This document shows positions 51,350 to 60,669 of a DNA stretch of 64,000 nt, in pieces (within the stretch, counting starts at the first letter, position 1; each line of letters starts with the position of its first letter). The DNA lies in the NCBI RefSeq assembly GCF_000233715.2, contig NC_021184.1, positions 4,791,530-4,855,529 on the forward strand, in the 5' to 3' direction. The notes beneath the pieces were generated by a model. It was not told where the DNA came from, did no database searches, and saw only the letters and a program-made list of their open reading frames with translations. The stretch is from Desulfoscipio gibsoniae DSM 7213. GTDB taxonomy: Bacteria > Bacillota > Desulfotomaculia > Desulfotomaculales > Desulfallaceae. A program made the translations under genes and the position numbers.

Positions 51350-51640
51350 TTACTTTTCATCCTCACGAATAATCATGTGCCGCAGTATATTTTCGGTGAT
51401 CTTTAGTACTCGATCCAGTTCAGCAGCTACTGCCGCATCGCCTTTAAAATTCATAATCACATATAAACCTTCGCGAGAATTCTTGATCTCGTAGGCCAGC
51501 CTGCGCTTGCCCCACTTTTCAAGCTTAATAATCTCGGCGCCATTGGTTTCGGCAATACCTCTAACTTTTTCTATCAAGGCATCAGTGGCCTCTTCGTCAA
51601 GGTCTGTCCTAACAATAAATACTAATTCATATTGACGCAC
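51350..51640 (-). CDS. rpsF: 30S ribosomal protein S6
   Basis: A 96-residue small-subunit protein starting RQYELVFIVRTDLDEEATDA. The KWGKRRLAYEIKNSREGLYV block is conserved in S6. The S6:S18 dimer binds the platform of 16S rRNA and also represses its own operon in many bacteria. The start is GTG at 51640 with GGAGGAGGTG before it; the frame extends to 51676 without a better start. An S6:S18-type leader lies at 51686-51742, and a strong promoter at 51801-51829. Confidence 0.97.
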   Translation of the reverse strand: MRQYELVFIVRTDLDEEATDALIEKVRGIAETNGAEIIKLEKWGKRRLAYEIKNSREGLYVIMNFKGDAAVAAELDRVLKITENILRHMIIREDEK

Positions 51641-51685
51641 GAAATTCACCTCCTCCCTGTGGACATAAGGCCCCACTGTTACGTT

Positions 51686-51742
51686 GGTATATTGCGGATT
51701 ACAATAGTTCTATCCAAATCAAAGTCACAGTTACGATATACC
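51686..51742 (-). promoter_or_regulatory. Putative S6:S18 leader motif of the rpsF operon
   Basis: In the minus-strand leader, GGTATATCG pairs with the ATATACC end of a 57-base hairpin, and its 3' arm carries CCGC just before AATATACC. This matches the known S6:S18-binding leader, a stem with a CCG bulge that imitates 16S rRNA helix 22, where S6:S18 binds to repress the operon. The inner part is variable and loosely paired, as usual for this motif. Confidence 0.7.
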
Positions 51743-51800
51743 TTTTTAGTGGAGCAGGGTAGGTCCATAGATTAATTTTATTGCCAATTTTGGCTATAAA

Positions 51801-51829
51801 ATTATAGCATAGAAAAGTTAATAGTGCAA
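51801..51829 (-). promoter_or_regulatory. Sigma-A-type promoter of rpsF-ssb-rpsR
   Basis: TTGCAC (51824-51829) and a perfect TATAAT (51801-51806) on the minus strand, separated by 17 bases. The leader to the rpsF GTG is about 155 bases and contains the S6:S18 hairpin. Confidence 0.88.
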
Positions 51830-51867
51830 GCTATATCAGCGAACAATCGATTCATTAATCATTAGTA

Positions 51868-52062
51868 TTAGGCATTATTTGAATGAATTATTTTTTTTAC
51901 ACTTTTTTCAAATTTAGGCCGTGGCAGCATCAACACCCGGCCACATTTATTACACCTGATACGAAAATCCACTCCCGTGCGCATTATCTCCCACTCGTCA
52001 CCACCACAGGGATGCGGCTTACGAGTCTTAACTACATCCCCTACATTATATTTAACCAGCAT
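51868..52062 (-). CDS. DUF951 family small protein (YyzM-like)
   Basis: A 64-residue protein with YNVGDVVKTRKPHPCGGDEW, then RCNKCGRVLMLPRPKFEKSV. The conserved KPHPCG and C-x-x-CG pair is a small zinc-ribbon-like arrangement typical of DUF951. The function is unknown. In Bacilli its relative yyzM lies in the same neighbourhood near rpsF and parB. It lies 31 bases after the aminopeptidase gene on the same strand. Confidence 0.9.
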   Translation of the reverse strand: MLVKYNVGDVVKTRKPHPCGGDEWEIMRTGVDFRIRCNKCGRVLMLPRPKFEKSVKKIIHSNNA

Positions 52063-52093
52063 AGTTTATCACCCTGCTTAAATCAAGATTTAT

Positions 52094-53491
52094 TTAGGAG
52101 TTAAAAAAAGCTTGATATCCTCTATACATCATATAAATATCAGCTTTATGGCTTACTTCAAAAGGTGAATGCATACCTAAAAGAGCTACACCGCAATCAA
52201 CTACATTCATGCCATAGTTGGCTAACATATAGGCAATGGTACCGCCGCCGCCCTGGTCCACTTTACCTAATTCACCCGTTTGCCAAATAACCTGATGTTC
52301 ATTAAATACTTTTCTCACCCAAGCCATAAACTCAGCATGGGCATCATTTGCGCCTTTTTTACCACCAGCACCTGTATATTTGGTAATTACCAGACCACAG
52401 CCCAAACGGGCGGCATTATTTTTTTCCATAACTTTTTCGAAACCAGGATCAACCGCTGCGTTAACATCAGCCGATAACGCCCGGGACAACCTCATCGCCC
52501 GGCGTAGCATCAAATCATTATATTGTGCGTTATTTTGACCCAGCAGTTCAGCCATAAAATTGGCAAAAAAATTGGACTGCATACCGGTATTACCAACACT
52601 TCCAATTTCCTCTTTGTCAGCAAAAATGGCTATTGCTGTATTAACAGGTCGCTCTACCCCGGACATAGCCATTAACAAGCCATATGCACAGACCCGGTCA
52701 TCCTGGCCGTAAGCCCCAATCAGAGATCTATCCAACCCCACATCCCTGGGTGGTATAGCTGGCACCAGTTCCAATTCCGCGCTCATTAAATCTTCCTCAA
52801 TAATGCCGTAATGTCTGTTTAAAATTTCTAATATGGTTTCTTTAACTTTCTCTTTAAGATCAAAATTTTCTATAGGCAGGCTACCACACAACGCATTTAG
52901 GTTTTCACCAGGAAAAGCTTCATTTACTTTTTTATCCATCTGATCCTTAGCTAGATGAGGCAATATATCTGTAATAGTTAAAACCGGATCGTTTTCATCT
53001 TCACCAAGGCAAATACTTATCTTTAAACCGTCACTTCTTATAACAATCCCGTGTAAAGCCAAAGGCATAGAAAGCCACTGATATTTTTTTATACCCCCGT
53101 AGTAATGAGTTTTTAACAGGGCCAATCCATTGTCTTCAAAAAGTGGATGTACTTTAAGGTCAAGACGAGGACTGTCCACATGTGCGCCAATGATATTTGC
53201 TCCCTCTATAAGGGGGCGCTGACCCATAATGGCCATTACCAGCGCTTTCCCCCTTATTTCTTGGTATACACGATCGCCGGGTCTTAATAATTCCGTAATT
53301 TTATCTATAGATTTATAGCCGTTATTTTCTGCAAATTCCCTGATTAAATTTATCGTTTCTCTCTCAGTTTTGGCCCGCTTTATAAATCGCTTAAAATCTT
53401 CTCCCAACTCAAGGGTTGAATCCTTTTCTTGATTACTTAAATGTTCCCAAACAATTTTCCTGCTGTATGCAATTTGACTTTTTTCGGCCAT
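52094..53491 (-). CDS. M18 family aminopeptidase
   Basis: A zinc aminopeptidase of about 465 residues that trims neutral or hydrophobic N-terminal residues from peptides. It shows IIGAHVDSPRLDLKVHPLF, with the metal His and Asp (about 84-86), KTHYYGGIKKYQW, DKEEIGSVGNTGMQSNF, with the catalytic Glu pair, and the closing CGVALLGMHSPFEVSHKADI, with the last metal His. The length matches the bacterial M18 group. The ATG at 53491 sits 6 bases after GGAGG; the M-I before it is part of the ribosome-site region. Confidence 0.95.
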   Translation of the reverse strand: MAEKSQIAYSRKIVWEHLSNQEKDSTLELGEDFKRFIKRAKTERETINLIREFAENNGYKSIDKITELLRPGDRVYQEIRGKALVMAIMGQRPLIEGANIIGAHVDSPRLDLKVHPLFEDNGLALLKTHYYGGIKKYQWLSMPLALHGIVIRSDGLKISICLGEDENDPVLTITDILPHLAKDQMDKKVNEAFPGENLNALCGSLPIENFDLKEKVKETILEILNRHYGIIEEDLMSAELELVPAIPPRDVGLDRSLIGAYGQDDRVCAYGLLMAMSGVERPVNTAIAIFADKEEIGSVGNTGMQSNFFANFMAELLGQNNAQYNDLMLRRAMRLSRALSADVNAAVDPGFEKVMEKNNAARLGCGLVITKYTGAGGKKGANDAHAEFMAWVRKVFNEHQVIWQTGELGKVDQGGGGTIAYMLANYGMNVVDCGVALLGMHSPFEVSHKADIYMMYRGYQAFFNS

Positions 53492-53545
53492 AATCATCCT
53501 CCCAACATATATTTAATGTACTTATTATGGCCTGCTAATATAAAC

Positions 53546-54235
53546 TTACCCGTTAATTCCATGCAAAACAATTGAGGATTGCCATAGTGGCAAATGTATA
53601 TCTACTATATTCAGCAACTGCCAGGCATACGGAATTATTATCGAACCGTTTGCAGCCTGGCTTATAAAACCGGCTTTCTCATGATTAGCAATAACCCCGG
53701 CTGCCAATACCGGCTCCAAAAGCAGTGCCATAACCAAAACTATTATCACGCCACGTGCCAGGCCTAAAATTAATCCACCAAAATGATCCAGCGGGCTGAG
53801 AAAAGTATGAGCAATCGCTCCGGATGTAAAACGCATAATCATCTTGACTACCAACGCTACTAGTATCAATAATGCGATAAAGGATAGAAACTCCAAAATT
53901 GTCATGGCAAGTTGATGGGCTATATTATTTAAGCTTTCCGGTATAGATTGAATTTGATCGCCTGGAATTGTTTGATATGATGTAATAGGCATTTTACCAA
54001 TTAAATCTTGTAAAAATGAAAATGATAAATGATTTAATATGAAATCGGCTATACTATTTCCCCATCCCCACTGCTTATGAAGATAGTCAGCCAGTGAGCG
54101 ATAGCATGTAAAAGCCACCGCAATACCTAAAATTAAACCAATAATTCTGGAAATACCAACAAAAAAACCAGTGTTCAAACCCCTTAAAGCGGAAAGTATT
54201 ATAATTATTATTAATACCCAGTCCAACCAGTTCAA
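53546..54235 (-). CDS. CvpA family membrane protein
   Basis: A 229-residue protein with about four membrane helices. The start NWLDWVLIIIIILSALRGLN, then TGFFVGISRIIGLILG, matches the CvpA family (colicin V production-like; role in envelope function unclear). The C-terminal part has PLDHFGGLILGLARGVIIVL, the second signature. It lies 22 bases from the YkvI-like gene on the same strand. Confidence 0.88.
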   Translation of the reverse strand: MNWLDWVLIIIIILSALRGLNTGFFVGISRIIGLILGIAVAFTCYRSLADYLHKQWGWGNSIADFILNHLSFSFLQDLIGKMPITSYQTIPGDQIQSIPESLNNIAHQLAMTILEFLSFIALLILVALVVKMIMRFTSGAIAHTFLSPLDHFGGLILGLARGVIIVLVMALLLEPVLAAGVIANHEKAGFISQAANGSIIIPYAWQLLNIVDIHLPLWQSSIVLHGING

Positions 54236-54256
54236 TGTATTACCTCCCCGTTATTT

Positions 54257-55321
54257 CTACTTTTTTAAAATACTTAACCTTAAAAATTTATAGGGTGGGC
54301 CCAGTATCAAAATAAAAATTAATAATAAACCCGCGTATCCAAAAATAGGGTAGATAATACCTACCAGTTTATCAAATTCAAACCTTGCAAGAGGTATAGC
54401 CAGTAGAGTGACTCCAATTCCTATTACCTTGTATCTGTTACTGCCCGGTTCGGCTAATCGAGACGCAAAACCATGTGCATTAGCTACCGTTGTAGTTAAA
54501 ATAGCCAACCAGATTAAAAACCCCATGATATTTTTAACACCGGAACCTACTATTCCAGCCATGTATAGCATAGGCACTTTATAATTTGTAATTTCGGGAT
54601 ATACAGCTAATCCAGCCAAAAGCATAACTCCAGCCGTAATACCTAATCCTATCCCGCCTAGAACTCCGCCAGTTATAGCTTTTCTTGCATTAATACCTTT
54701 TCCTATAGTGGTCAATACTGCAATAACTATTATCATATTATATGAAACATACAATAAACCGGATACAAACCAGTGCCTGGTAATATTATCAGGTAACTGC
54801 ATAATATTTATAGAACCGGGGTTATTTTGCAGCTGTATGATTAATATTGATATTATTAATATCGCAGTTATTTTTAATGGTACCAAAATAGCATTTAACC
54901 ACACAAATCCTTGTATTCCACATAATAGAACCAGGCAATTTATAACTACTATTATTAGAATTCCATACCAGGCAGTGATATTAAGGTGCTCGCTGAATAC
55001 TGCTCCACCGCCGGAGAGCATTACACTTAATCCACCTGCCAGCATTAATAGACTTATTATATCAAGTATTTTAGCAATTTTTTTACCTACTAAATAATTA
55101 ATTATTGTTAAATAATTATCTGTTTTAAATTTTTCCGATAAACAAAGGATAACTGCTCCTAAATAACAAAACAAAATGGTTACTAACAATACTTCTTTGA
55201 TACCATTGCGGCCATGCACAATTAAAAATTGCATAATTTCTTGACCGGATGCAAAACCTGCGCCTATTACAGCACCCATATATATAGCAGCGATTTTTAA
55301 AGTAGAAATTTGTTTATGCAC
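54257..55321 (-). CDS. YkvI-type membrane transporter of the APC fold
   Basis: A 354-residue integral membrane protein with about ten helices. AAIYMGAVIGAGFASGQEIM near the start is the signature of the YkvI family, distant relatives of amino-acid transporters; the GAGFASG unwound helix is probably the substrate site. Substrate unknown. It is 22 bases upstream of the CvpA-like gene, so the two are probably co-transcribed. Confidence 0.85.
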   Translation of the reverse strand: MHKQISTLKIAAIYMGAVIGAGFASGQEIMQFLIVHGRNGIKEVLLVTILFCYLGAVILCLSEKFKTDNYLTIINYLVGKKIAKILDIISLLMLAGGLSVMLSGGGAVFSEHLNITAWYGILIIVVINCLVLLCGIQGFVWLNAILVPLKITAILIISILIIQLQNNPGSINIMQLPDNITRHWFVSGLLYVSYNMIIVIAVLTTIGKGINARKAITGGVLGGIGLGITAGVMLLAGLAVYPEITNYKVPMLYMAGIVGSGVKNIMGFLIWLAILTTTVANAHGFASRLAEPGSNRYKVIGIGVTLLAIPLARFEFDKLVGIIYPIFGYAGLLLIFILILGPPYKFLRLSILKK

Positions 55322-55396
55322 TACCTCACCTCTTCCCTATAAAGTGAGTTTATGCAGTAACTATTTATCTTTTAACTAAAAAAAGAATAAAACCGG

Positions 55397-55434
55397 ACCA
55401 ACAAGGAAATAAATATATTAGTTGTTGGTTTTTA
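55397..55434 (+). terminator. Hairpin with T run just upstream of yyaC
   Basis: ACCAACAA/TTGTTGGT with a 17-base A+T-rich loop, followed by TTTTT, ends 16 bases before the yyaC start. No plus-strand gene is upstream to terminate, so it may be part of the yyaC leader or a chance structure. Confidence 0.4.
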
Positions 55435-55449
55435 ATATGAGGTGATAAT

Positions 55450-56049
55450 ATGGCTGTACTAAACCAGATATTTAAAAGTACTGCAAAAAAATGTAGAGTG
55501 CACGTTGAAGACACACTGGCTTCAGAGAAAATATTTATGGCTATAATGGAGAAATTTAATCAGTATAATGTTATCCGGCCCAGACCTGTAGTGCTCTTAT
55601 GTATAGGCACTGATCGATCAACAGGGGATTGCCTGGGTCCATTGGTAGGAAGCAAGCTAAATTATCAACATAGCAATTTTTTCGAGATATATGGAAACCT
55701 TGATTATCCAGTTCACGCAGGTAACTTACAAGAGTGTTTAAGTGAAATTCAACAAAAATATGTAGATCCTTTTGTTATTGCCTTGGATGCTTGCCTGGGA
55801 AGTATTGATAACGTTGGTTATATAACCATTGGAGACGGTTCACTGCAACCTGGTGCAGGTGTTAATAAATCATTACCTCCCGTAGGACATATCTATATCA
55901 CAGGTATTGTTAACGTAGGAGGATTTATGGAGTATTTGGTATTACAGAATACACGGCTTAATTTGGTTATGAAAATGGCAGATATTATAGTTCAGGGATT
56001 ATCTAAGGTGGCCATAAACTCCCGGCAGGAAAAAGCCCGGAGCTGTTAA
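55450..56049 (+). CDS. yyaC: YyaC family spore protein (GPR-like, DUF1256)
   Basis: A 199-residue protein related to the germination protease fold, widespread in spore formers next to the parAB genes. It shows VVLLCIGTDRSTGDCLGPLV, with the Asp pair that corresponds to the GPR active site, GSKLNYQ, VHAGNLQECL, FVIALDACLGSIDNVGYITI and HIYITGIVNVGGFMEYLVLQ. Its activity in the spore is not settled. It has a GAGGTGAT ribosome site 4 bases before the ATG. It converges with parB over a strong terminator and the parS site, and is the only plus-strand host gene after 40.4 kb. Confidence 0.93.
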   Translation: MAVLNQIFKSTAKKCRVHVEDTLASEKIFMAIMEKFNQYNVIRPRPVVLLCIGTDRSTGDCLGPLVGSKLNYQHSNFFEIYGNLDYPVHAGNLQECLSEIQQKYVDPFVIALDACLGSIDNVGYITIGDGSLQPGAGVNKSLPPVGHIYITGIVNVGGFMEYLVLQNTRLNLVMKMADIIVQGLSKVAINSRQEKARSC

Positions 56050-56067
56050 CTACTCCGGGCTTTTTCC
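56028..56067. terminator. Bidirectional terminator between yyaC and parB
   Basis: A perfect 15-bp stem GGAAAAAGCCCGGAG/CTCCGGGCTTTTTCC with a 10-base loop that contains the yyaC stop codon. A runs on one arm and T runs on the other make it work in both directions. Confidence 0.92.
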
Positions 56068-56071
56068 TATA

Positions 56072-56087
56072 TGTTTCACGTGAAACA
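56072..56087. promoter_or_regulatory. parS: parS centromere site
   Basis: TGTTTCACGTGAAACA, an exact match to the 16-base palindromic ParB-binding consensus. It lies between yyaC and parB, 3 bases from the parB stop. ParB loads here and spreads to organise the origin for segregation. Confidence 0.97.
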
Positions 56088-56089
56088 AT

Positions 56090-56947
56090 TTAATGATTTT
56101 TTATTTTTTTAATTAAACTTTGAAATTCATCACTATTATTATATTCAATAATAATCTTACCGCTCCCATTGGAATTGTTTTTTATTTTAACTTTGTTCCC
56201 AAGATCCTTAGTAAGCTTTTCTTCCCATTCCAGGGTTACTGGATCAGGTATGTTCTTTTTAATTTGACGCTCGTTTTCAATAAACCTTTTTACAATTTCT
56301 TCAGTTTTACGTACACTTAATTGTTGTTTTATTATCTTAAGAGCAAACTTAATTTGAGTCTCGCTATCATGTAAAGATAATAAAGCTCTTGCATGACCAG
56401 CAGTTATTATATTCTCCATCAGCATATCCTTGATTGCATCTGGTAAGGCCAGTATTCTAACCATATTGGCTATAAAAGAGCGGCTTTTACCAACCTGTAC
56501 AGATAATTCCTCTTGGGTTAATCCGTATTTTTCCATTAATTTTTTATAAGCATTCGCTTCATCAACGGCATTTAAATCTTCTCTTTGGATATTTTCAATA
56601 ATAGCAGCGGCAGAAGCCTCTAAATCATTATATTGTTTTATAACAACGGGTACTTGTCCCAACCCCACCTTTTTACATGCCAACCATCGTCTTTCACCAG
56701 CAATAATTTCATAACTATCATCTTTACCTGGCCTCACAACAATGGGTTGAATTAGACCATGGGTTTTTATTGAATCAATAAGTTCCTTTAAATTTGTTTC
56801 ATCTACTCTTTGCCTGGGCTGATTAGGATTGGGATAAATATTGTTAATTAATATTTCCCTCATTTCATTACTGCTATTTGTTACTTCATCTTCTACAGGT
56901 ATCAAAGCTGAAAGCCCCTTACCCAACCCTCTTTTTTTATTCAACAC
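56090..56947 (-). CDS. parB: Chromosome-partitioning protein ParB (Spo0J)
   Basis: A 285-residue ParB/Spo0J. The N-terminus KKRGLGKGLSALIPV is the conserved ParA-contact peptide. The CTPase domain has IVVRPGKDDSYEIIAGERRW with the G-E-R-R motif. The helix-turn-helix region follows (LTQEELSVQVGKSRSFIANM), then the C-terminal dimer domain rich in Lys and Asn. It binds parS just past its stop. Its start overlaps the end of parA by 11 bases, so they are coupled. Confidence 0.97.
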   Translation of the reverse strand: MLNKKRGLGKGLSALIPVEDEVTNSSNEMREILINNIYPNPNQPRQRVDETNLKELIDSIKTHGLIQPIVVRPGKDDSYEIIAGERRWLACKKVGLGQVPVVIKQYNDLEASAAAIIENIQREDLNAVDEANAYKKLMEKYGLTQEELSVQVGKSRSFIANMVRILALPDAIKDMLMENIITAGHARALLSLHDSETQIKFALKIIKQQLSVRKTEEIVKRFIENERQIKKNIPDPVTLEWEEKLTKDLGNKVKIKNNSNGSGKIIIEYNNSDEFQSLIKKIKNH

Positions 56948-57707
56948 CCATCACCTCACGAGCTAATTCACGGTAAAGCTCGGCTCCCCTAGAACGTCGG
57001 TCGTATACCATTACCGGTTTACCATGACTGGGTGCCTCGCTTAGTCTTACATTGCGAGGAATAATACTTCTATATACTTTGTCTTTAAAAAATTTTTTTA
57101 CTTCATCAACAACCTGTATAGATAAATTTGTACGTCCATCAAACATAGTTAATACCACGCCTTTAATTATTAATTCCTTGTTTAAACTTTGCTGCACAAG
57201 TTTTATTGTGTTCATTAATTGCCCAAGCCCCTCCAATGCATAATACTCACATTGTAAAGGCACAATTACTGAATCAGCTGCTACAAGGGCATTAATAGTC
57301 AACAAGCCAAGTGAAGGTGGACAGTCAATAATAATATAATCATATTGCTCTTTTACTTTTACTAAAATATTTCTTAATATAAACTCTCTGTTCTTCACGC
57401 CAACCATTTCAATTTCGGCACCGGCTAATTCAATAGAAGACGGTATTAAATCAAGTTTTTCTAATATATTATTTCTCAACACAGCATCAATTTCTATGTT
57501 ACCTAAGATTAAATCATATATACAGTATTCCAGGACATCTTTATCAACGCCGACACCACTGGTTGTATTTCCCTGTGGGTCGATATCAACGAGCATCACC
57601 CTACACCCTAACAATGATAACCACGCGGAGAGGTTAACCGCCGTGGTGGTTTTACCTACTCCCCCCTTTTGATTAGCAATAGCAATTATTTCTCCCACAA
57701 TCTGCAC
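56937..57707 (-). CDS. parA: Chromosome-partitioning ATPase ParA (Soj)
   Basis: A 256-residue ParA/Soj. It has the deviant Walker A IAIANQKGGVGKTTTAVNLS, MLVDIDPQGNTTSGVG (Walker A'), YIIIDCPPSLGLLTINAL (Walker B region) and the closing RRSRGAELYRELAREVM. It partners ParB in origin segregation and initiation control. The start is GTG at 57707 or 57698; AAAGGA is close to the first. A decayed tnpB lies directly upstream, separating it from rsmG. Confidence 0.97.
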   Translation of the reverse strand: MQIVGEIIAIANQKGGVGKTTTAVNLSAWLSLLGCRVMLVDIDPQGNTTSGVGVDKDVLEYCIYDLILGNIEIDAVLRNNILEKLDLIPSSIELAGAEIEMVGVKNREFILRNILVKVKEQYDYIIIDCPPSLGLLTINALVAADSVIVPLQCEYYALEGLGQLMNTIKLVQQSLNKELIIKGVVLTMFDGRTNLSIQVVDEVKKFFKDKVYRSIIPRNVRLSEAPSHGKPVMVYDRRSRGAELYRELAREVMGVE

Positions 57708-57719
57708 GTTCCTTTCTTT

Positions 57720-57960
57720 ATGGAAGGATATTCCTACTTAGAAATTCCTGCTTCATAGACCCATAGCTGGACGGTTACCCATCCCCACTAGAGGAATCTT
57801 CACAAGCGTAAATTCCCGGAGAACTTCCGGTTACTAACTAGCGAATTTTAAAAAAGATTCTTAGCTGCATTTATATCTCGATCATGTTCAGTTACGCACT
57901 GTGGGCAATCGTGGCCATTAGATGCTTTATATTCCTTACAAATTTTTATTCTGCATAAAT
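57720..57960 (-). pseudogene. Relic of a TnpB (IS200/IS605-type) C-terminus
   Basis: A minus-strand frame at 57848-57958 reads CKEYKASNGHDCPQCVTEHD then RDINAAKNLF and a stop. This matches the TnpB zinc ribbon plus the last RuvC Asp (C-P-x-C-G-x-x-x-x-RD-x-NAA-x-N-I/L). One Cys of the first pair is lost. Further along, after the stop, GDG and PSSYGSMKQEFLSRNIL correspond to the usual C-terminal tail, interrupted by stops. The N-terminal domains are gone. The 320-base gap between parA and rsmG is made of this relic and a terminator. Confidence 0.8.
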
Positions 57961-57994
57961 TACCTTACTTCCTCCCCACATTCAGGCAATAAAA

Positions 57995-58018
57995 AAACAG
58001 GGATCAAAATCCCTGTTT
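57995..58018 (-). terminator. Terminator after rsmG
   Basis: A perfect 10-bp stem AAACAGGGAT/ATCCCTGTTT with a 4-base loop. On the minus strand it is followed by TTTTATTG, 10 bases past the rsmG stop. It ends the origin-proximal operon before parA. Confidence 0.9.
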
Positions 58019-58028
58019 AATTTTAATA

Positions 58029-58745
58029 TTATAATGGTCTTTTTTTTGCTATACCAATTCTTCTTGGGTATTTAGCCAGCGTATGTTCAATTTTTTTAAT
58101 CGTAACAATTGATCTTCCTTCGTTGCTTAATGGTAAAGATACATAGCGAATATTTAATATTTCTCCACCAAGAATTTTAATTGCCCGATCAGCATTTATT
58201 ATTTCTCCTTGAACATTGGGACCCTTGGCTGCAACAAAAATACCTCCTACTTGAATTAACGGCAGGGCATATTCAACCAGTACTCTTAATTCAGCTACAG
58301 CCCTGCTCAAAGCTACATTATATCTTTCCCTGCCGGTGGAGGCTAACTCTTCAGCCCTTGTCTGTATTGCAATAACATTTTGCAAGTTTAAATTTTTTAT
58401 AACTTGCTGCATAAAACTAACCTTTTTACCCACAGCATCAATTAATGTCATATCAATATCATCTTTATATATTTTTAACGGTATTCCTGGAAAACCGGCA
58501 CCACTGCCTATATCTACAATTTTAGCACCTGATGTAGAACTAATTTCTTGATATAGTGTTAAAGAATCAATAAAATGTTTTACCGCAGCCTCCACCGGTT
58601 CTATAATAGATGTTAAATTGTATTCTTTATTTTTATTAATCAGCATTTGATAATATATTTCAAATTTATCAATTACACTATTAGATATTCCCATATCTAA
58701 TAATTTACAACCCTGCTCAATTGTTTGCCTAAATAAATTACCCAT
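58029..58745 (-). CDS. rsmG: 16S rRNA (guanine-N7) methyltransferase RsmG
   Basis: A 238-residue SAM-dependent methyltransferase acting on G527 of 16S rRNA (E. coli numbering). It shows NKEYNLTSIIEPVEAAVKHF, then VDIGSGAGFPGIPLKI (SAM loop, about 72-87), AVGKKVSFMQQV, RAEELA and NVALSRAVAEL. It is the last gene of the mnmE-mnmG-rsmG unit, followed by a strong terminator. Confidence 0.97.
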   Translation of the reverse strand: MGNLFRQTIEQGCKLLDMGISNSVIDKFEIYYQMLINKNKEYNLTSIIEPVEAAVKHFIDSLTLYQEISSTSGAKIVDIGSGAGFPGIPLKIYKDDIDMTLIDAVGKKVSFMQQVIKNLNLQNVIAIQTRAEELASTGRERYNVALSRAVAELRVLVEYALPLIQVGGIFVAAKGPNVQGEIINADRAIKILGGEILNIRYVSLPLSNEGRSIVTIKKIEHTLAKYPRRIGIAKKRPL

Positions 58746-58767
58746 TACACATCTTTCCCATGTATTT

Positions 58768-60660
58768 TTATTTTATCTTATTTTCCTCTTTACGCTTATT
58801 CTGTTCCAAGTAGATTAATAAAACTGATATATCCGCCGGGTTGACACCTGATATACGTGAAGCTTGTCCGATAGATAAAGGTTTGATTTCCTCTAATCTC
58901 TGCGCTGCCTCTACAGCTAATCCTTTTATTTTAGTATAGTCGGTATTCGGAGGTAATTTCATGTTTTCAATCTTTTCAAATTTTCTTACTTGTGAAGCCT
59001 GTTTTTTAATATAGCCCTCATATTTTATTTGAATCTCTACTTCCTCTTTTATTTCCTCTTCCAAGGGTGGATGTTCGATTGATATTTTCTCCAAATCCCT
59101 GTATTCTATTTCCGGCCTCTTTAACAATGTGGCTAAATTAACACTACCCTGAAACAATGATGAATTTTTTTCTTCAAGAATGGATTTTATTTCCGGACCT
59201 GCCGTCACCAATGTACGCTTTAATCTTTGTATTTCTTCAGCCACAGATTTACTTTTATTAATAAATCGTTCATAACGTTCCGCAGTTACCAGTCCAATTT
59301 TATATCCTTTTTCCGTTAGCCTCAAATCGGCATTATCTTGACGCAGCATCAAACGATATTCCGCACGTGAAGTTAACAACCGGTACGGTTCCGTAACTCC
59401 CTTAGTTACCAGATCATCAATCAACACACCGATATAGCCTTCAGACCTTGAAATAATAAAGGGCTCTTCATTTTTAATATATCTGGCAGCATTAATACCA
59501 GCAATTATCCCCTGGGCGGCCGCCTCCTCATATCCCGAAGTTCCATTAATTTGACCGGCTGTAAAAAGTCCTTGAACATCTTTAGTTTCTAAATTCAATT
59601 TAAGCTGACTGGGAACCACATAATCGTATTCTATAGCATAACCCGTACGAATTATTTCCACCTTTTCCAAACCCGGTATCGTCCTTAACATGGCTATTTG
59701 TACATCTTCCGGTAAACTGGTGGACATGCCCTGCACATACATTTCATTAGTTCTTTTTCCTTCAGGTTCAACAAAAACTTGGTGAGCAGGTTTATCTGTG
59801 AATCTAACTACTTTTGTTTCTATAGATGGACAGTAACGAGGCCCCACACCTTCGATAACACCACTAAATAACGGTGAGCGATGTAAATTTTCCTTTATTA
59901 TTTTGTGGGTTTCTTCATTACTGTAAGTAAGCCAGCAAGGGATTTGCTCTCTGTTTTCTACATCGGATATAAACGAAAAATTATATAATTTTTGATCTCC
60001 CGGCTGAATGTTCATTTTACTAAAATCTATGCTGCGTTTATCCACCCTGGCCGGCGTTCCGGTTTTAAAACGCCCTAATATAAATCCCAATTCTTTTAAA
60101 TTATTGGATAGTGTTATGGAAGGAAAATTTCCACTAGGGCCACCGGAATATGCTATATCTCCAATAATAATACGGCCCTTTAAAAAGGTACCAGTAGCAA
60201 TAATTACCGCGTGAGCATTAAATACAGCACCAGTTTGCCCCACGACCCCGGTTACCCGGCCTCCCTGAACCAAAATTCTTTCTACCATCACTTGTTTTAC
60301 ATCTAAATTATTTTGGTTTTCCAGTATCCATTTCATATTTAAATGATAAAAATTTTTGTCTGCCTGCGCCCTTAGTGCCTGCACAGCCGGTCCTTTAGCT
60401 GTATTAAGCATGCGCATCTGAATTGCCGAACGGTCGGTATTTAGACCTATTTCTCCACCTAAAGCGTCAACTTCTCTGATTAACTGTCCTTTGGCCGGAC
60501 CACCCATAGCCGGATTACACGGCATCATAGCTATATTGTCCATATTAATAGTCAGCATCAGTGTTTTCATGCCCATACGAGCTGCAGCCAAACCAGCTTC
60601 GCAACCGGCATGGCCGGCCCCTATAACAACAACATCATAATTACCGGCCAAATAATCCAT
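58768..60660 (-). CDS. mnmG: tRNA uridine 5-carboxymethylaminomethyl modification enzyme MnmG (GidA)
   Basis: A 630-residue FAD-binding subunit of the MnmE-MnmG complex, which modifies U34 of tRNAs. It shows [20 protein letters not shown] (FAD fold), [20 protein letters not shown] with the first catalytic Cys, [41 protein letters not shown] with the second Cys, and [20 protein letters not shown]. Full length. It follows mnmE by 9 bases. Confidence 0.98.
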   Translation of the reverse strand: MDYLAGNYDVVVIGAGHAGCEAGLAAARMGMKTLMLTINMDNIAMMPCNPAMGGPAKGQLIREVDALGGEIGLNTDRSAIQMRMLNTAKGPAVQALRAQADKNFYHLNMKWILENQNNLDVKQVMVERILVQGGRVTGVVGQTGAVFNAHAVIIATGTFLKGRIIIGDIAYSGGPSGNFPSITLSNNLKELGFILGRFKTGTPARVDKRSIDFSKMNIQPGDQKLYNFSFISDVENREQIPCWLTYSNEETHKIIKENLHRSPLFSGVIEGVGPRYCPSIETKVVRFTDKPAHQVFVEPEGKRTNEMYVQGMSTSLPEDVQIAMLRTIPGLEKVEIIRTGYAIEYDYVVPSQLKLNLETKDVQGLFTAGQINGTSGYEEAAAQGIIAGINAARYIKNEEPFIISRSEGYIGVLIDDLVTKGVTEPYRLLTSRAEYRLMLRQDNADLRLTEKGYKIGLVTAERYERFINKSKSVAEEIQRLKRTLVTAGPEIKSILEEKNSSLFQGSVNLATLLKRPEIEYRDLEKISIEHPPLEEEIKEEVEIQIKYEGYIKKQASQVRKFEKIENMKLPPNTDYTKIKGLAVEAAQRLEEIKPLSIGQASRISGVNPADISVLLIYLEQNKRKEENKIK

Positions 60661-60669
60661 TTACCTTCC

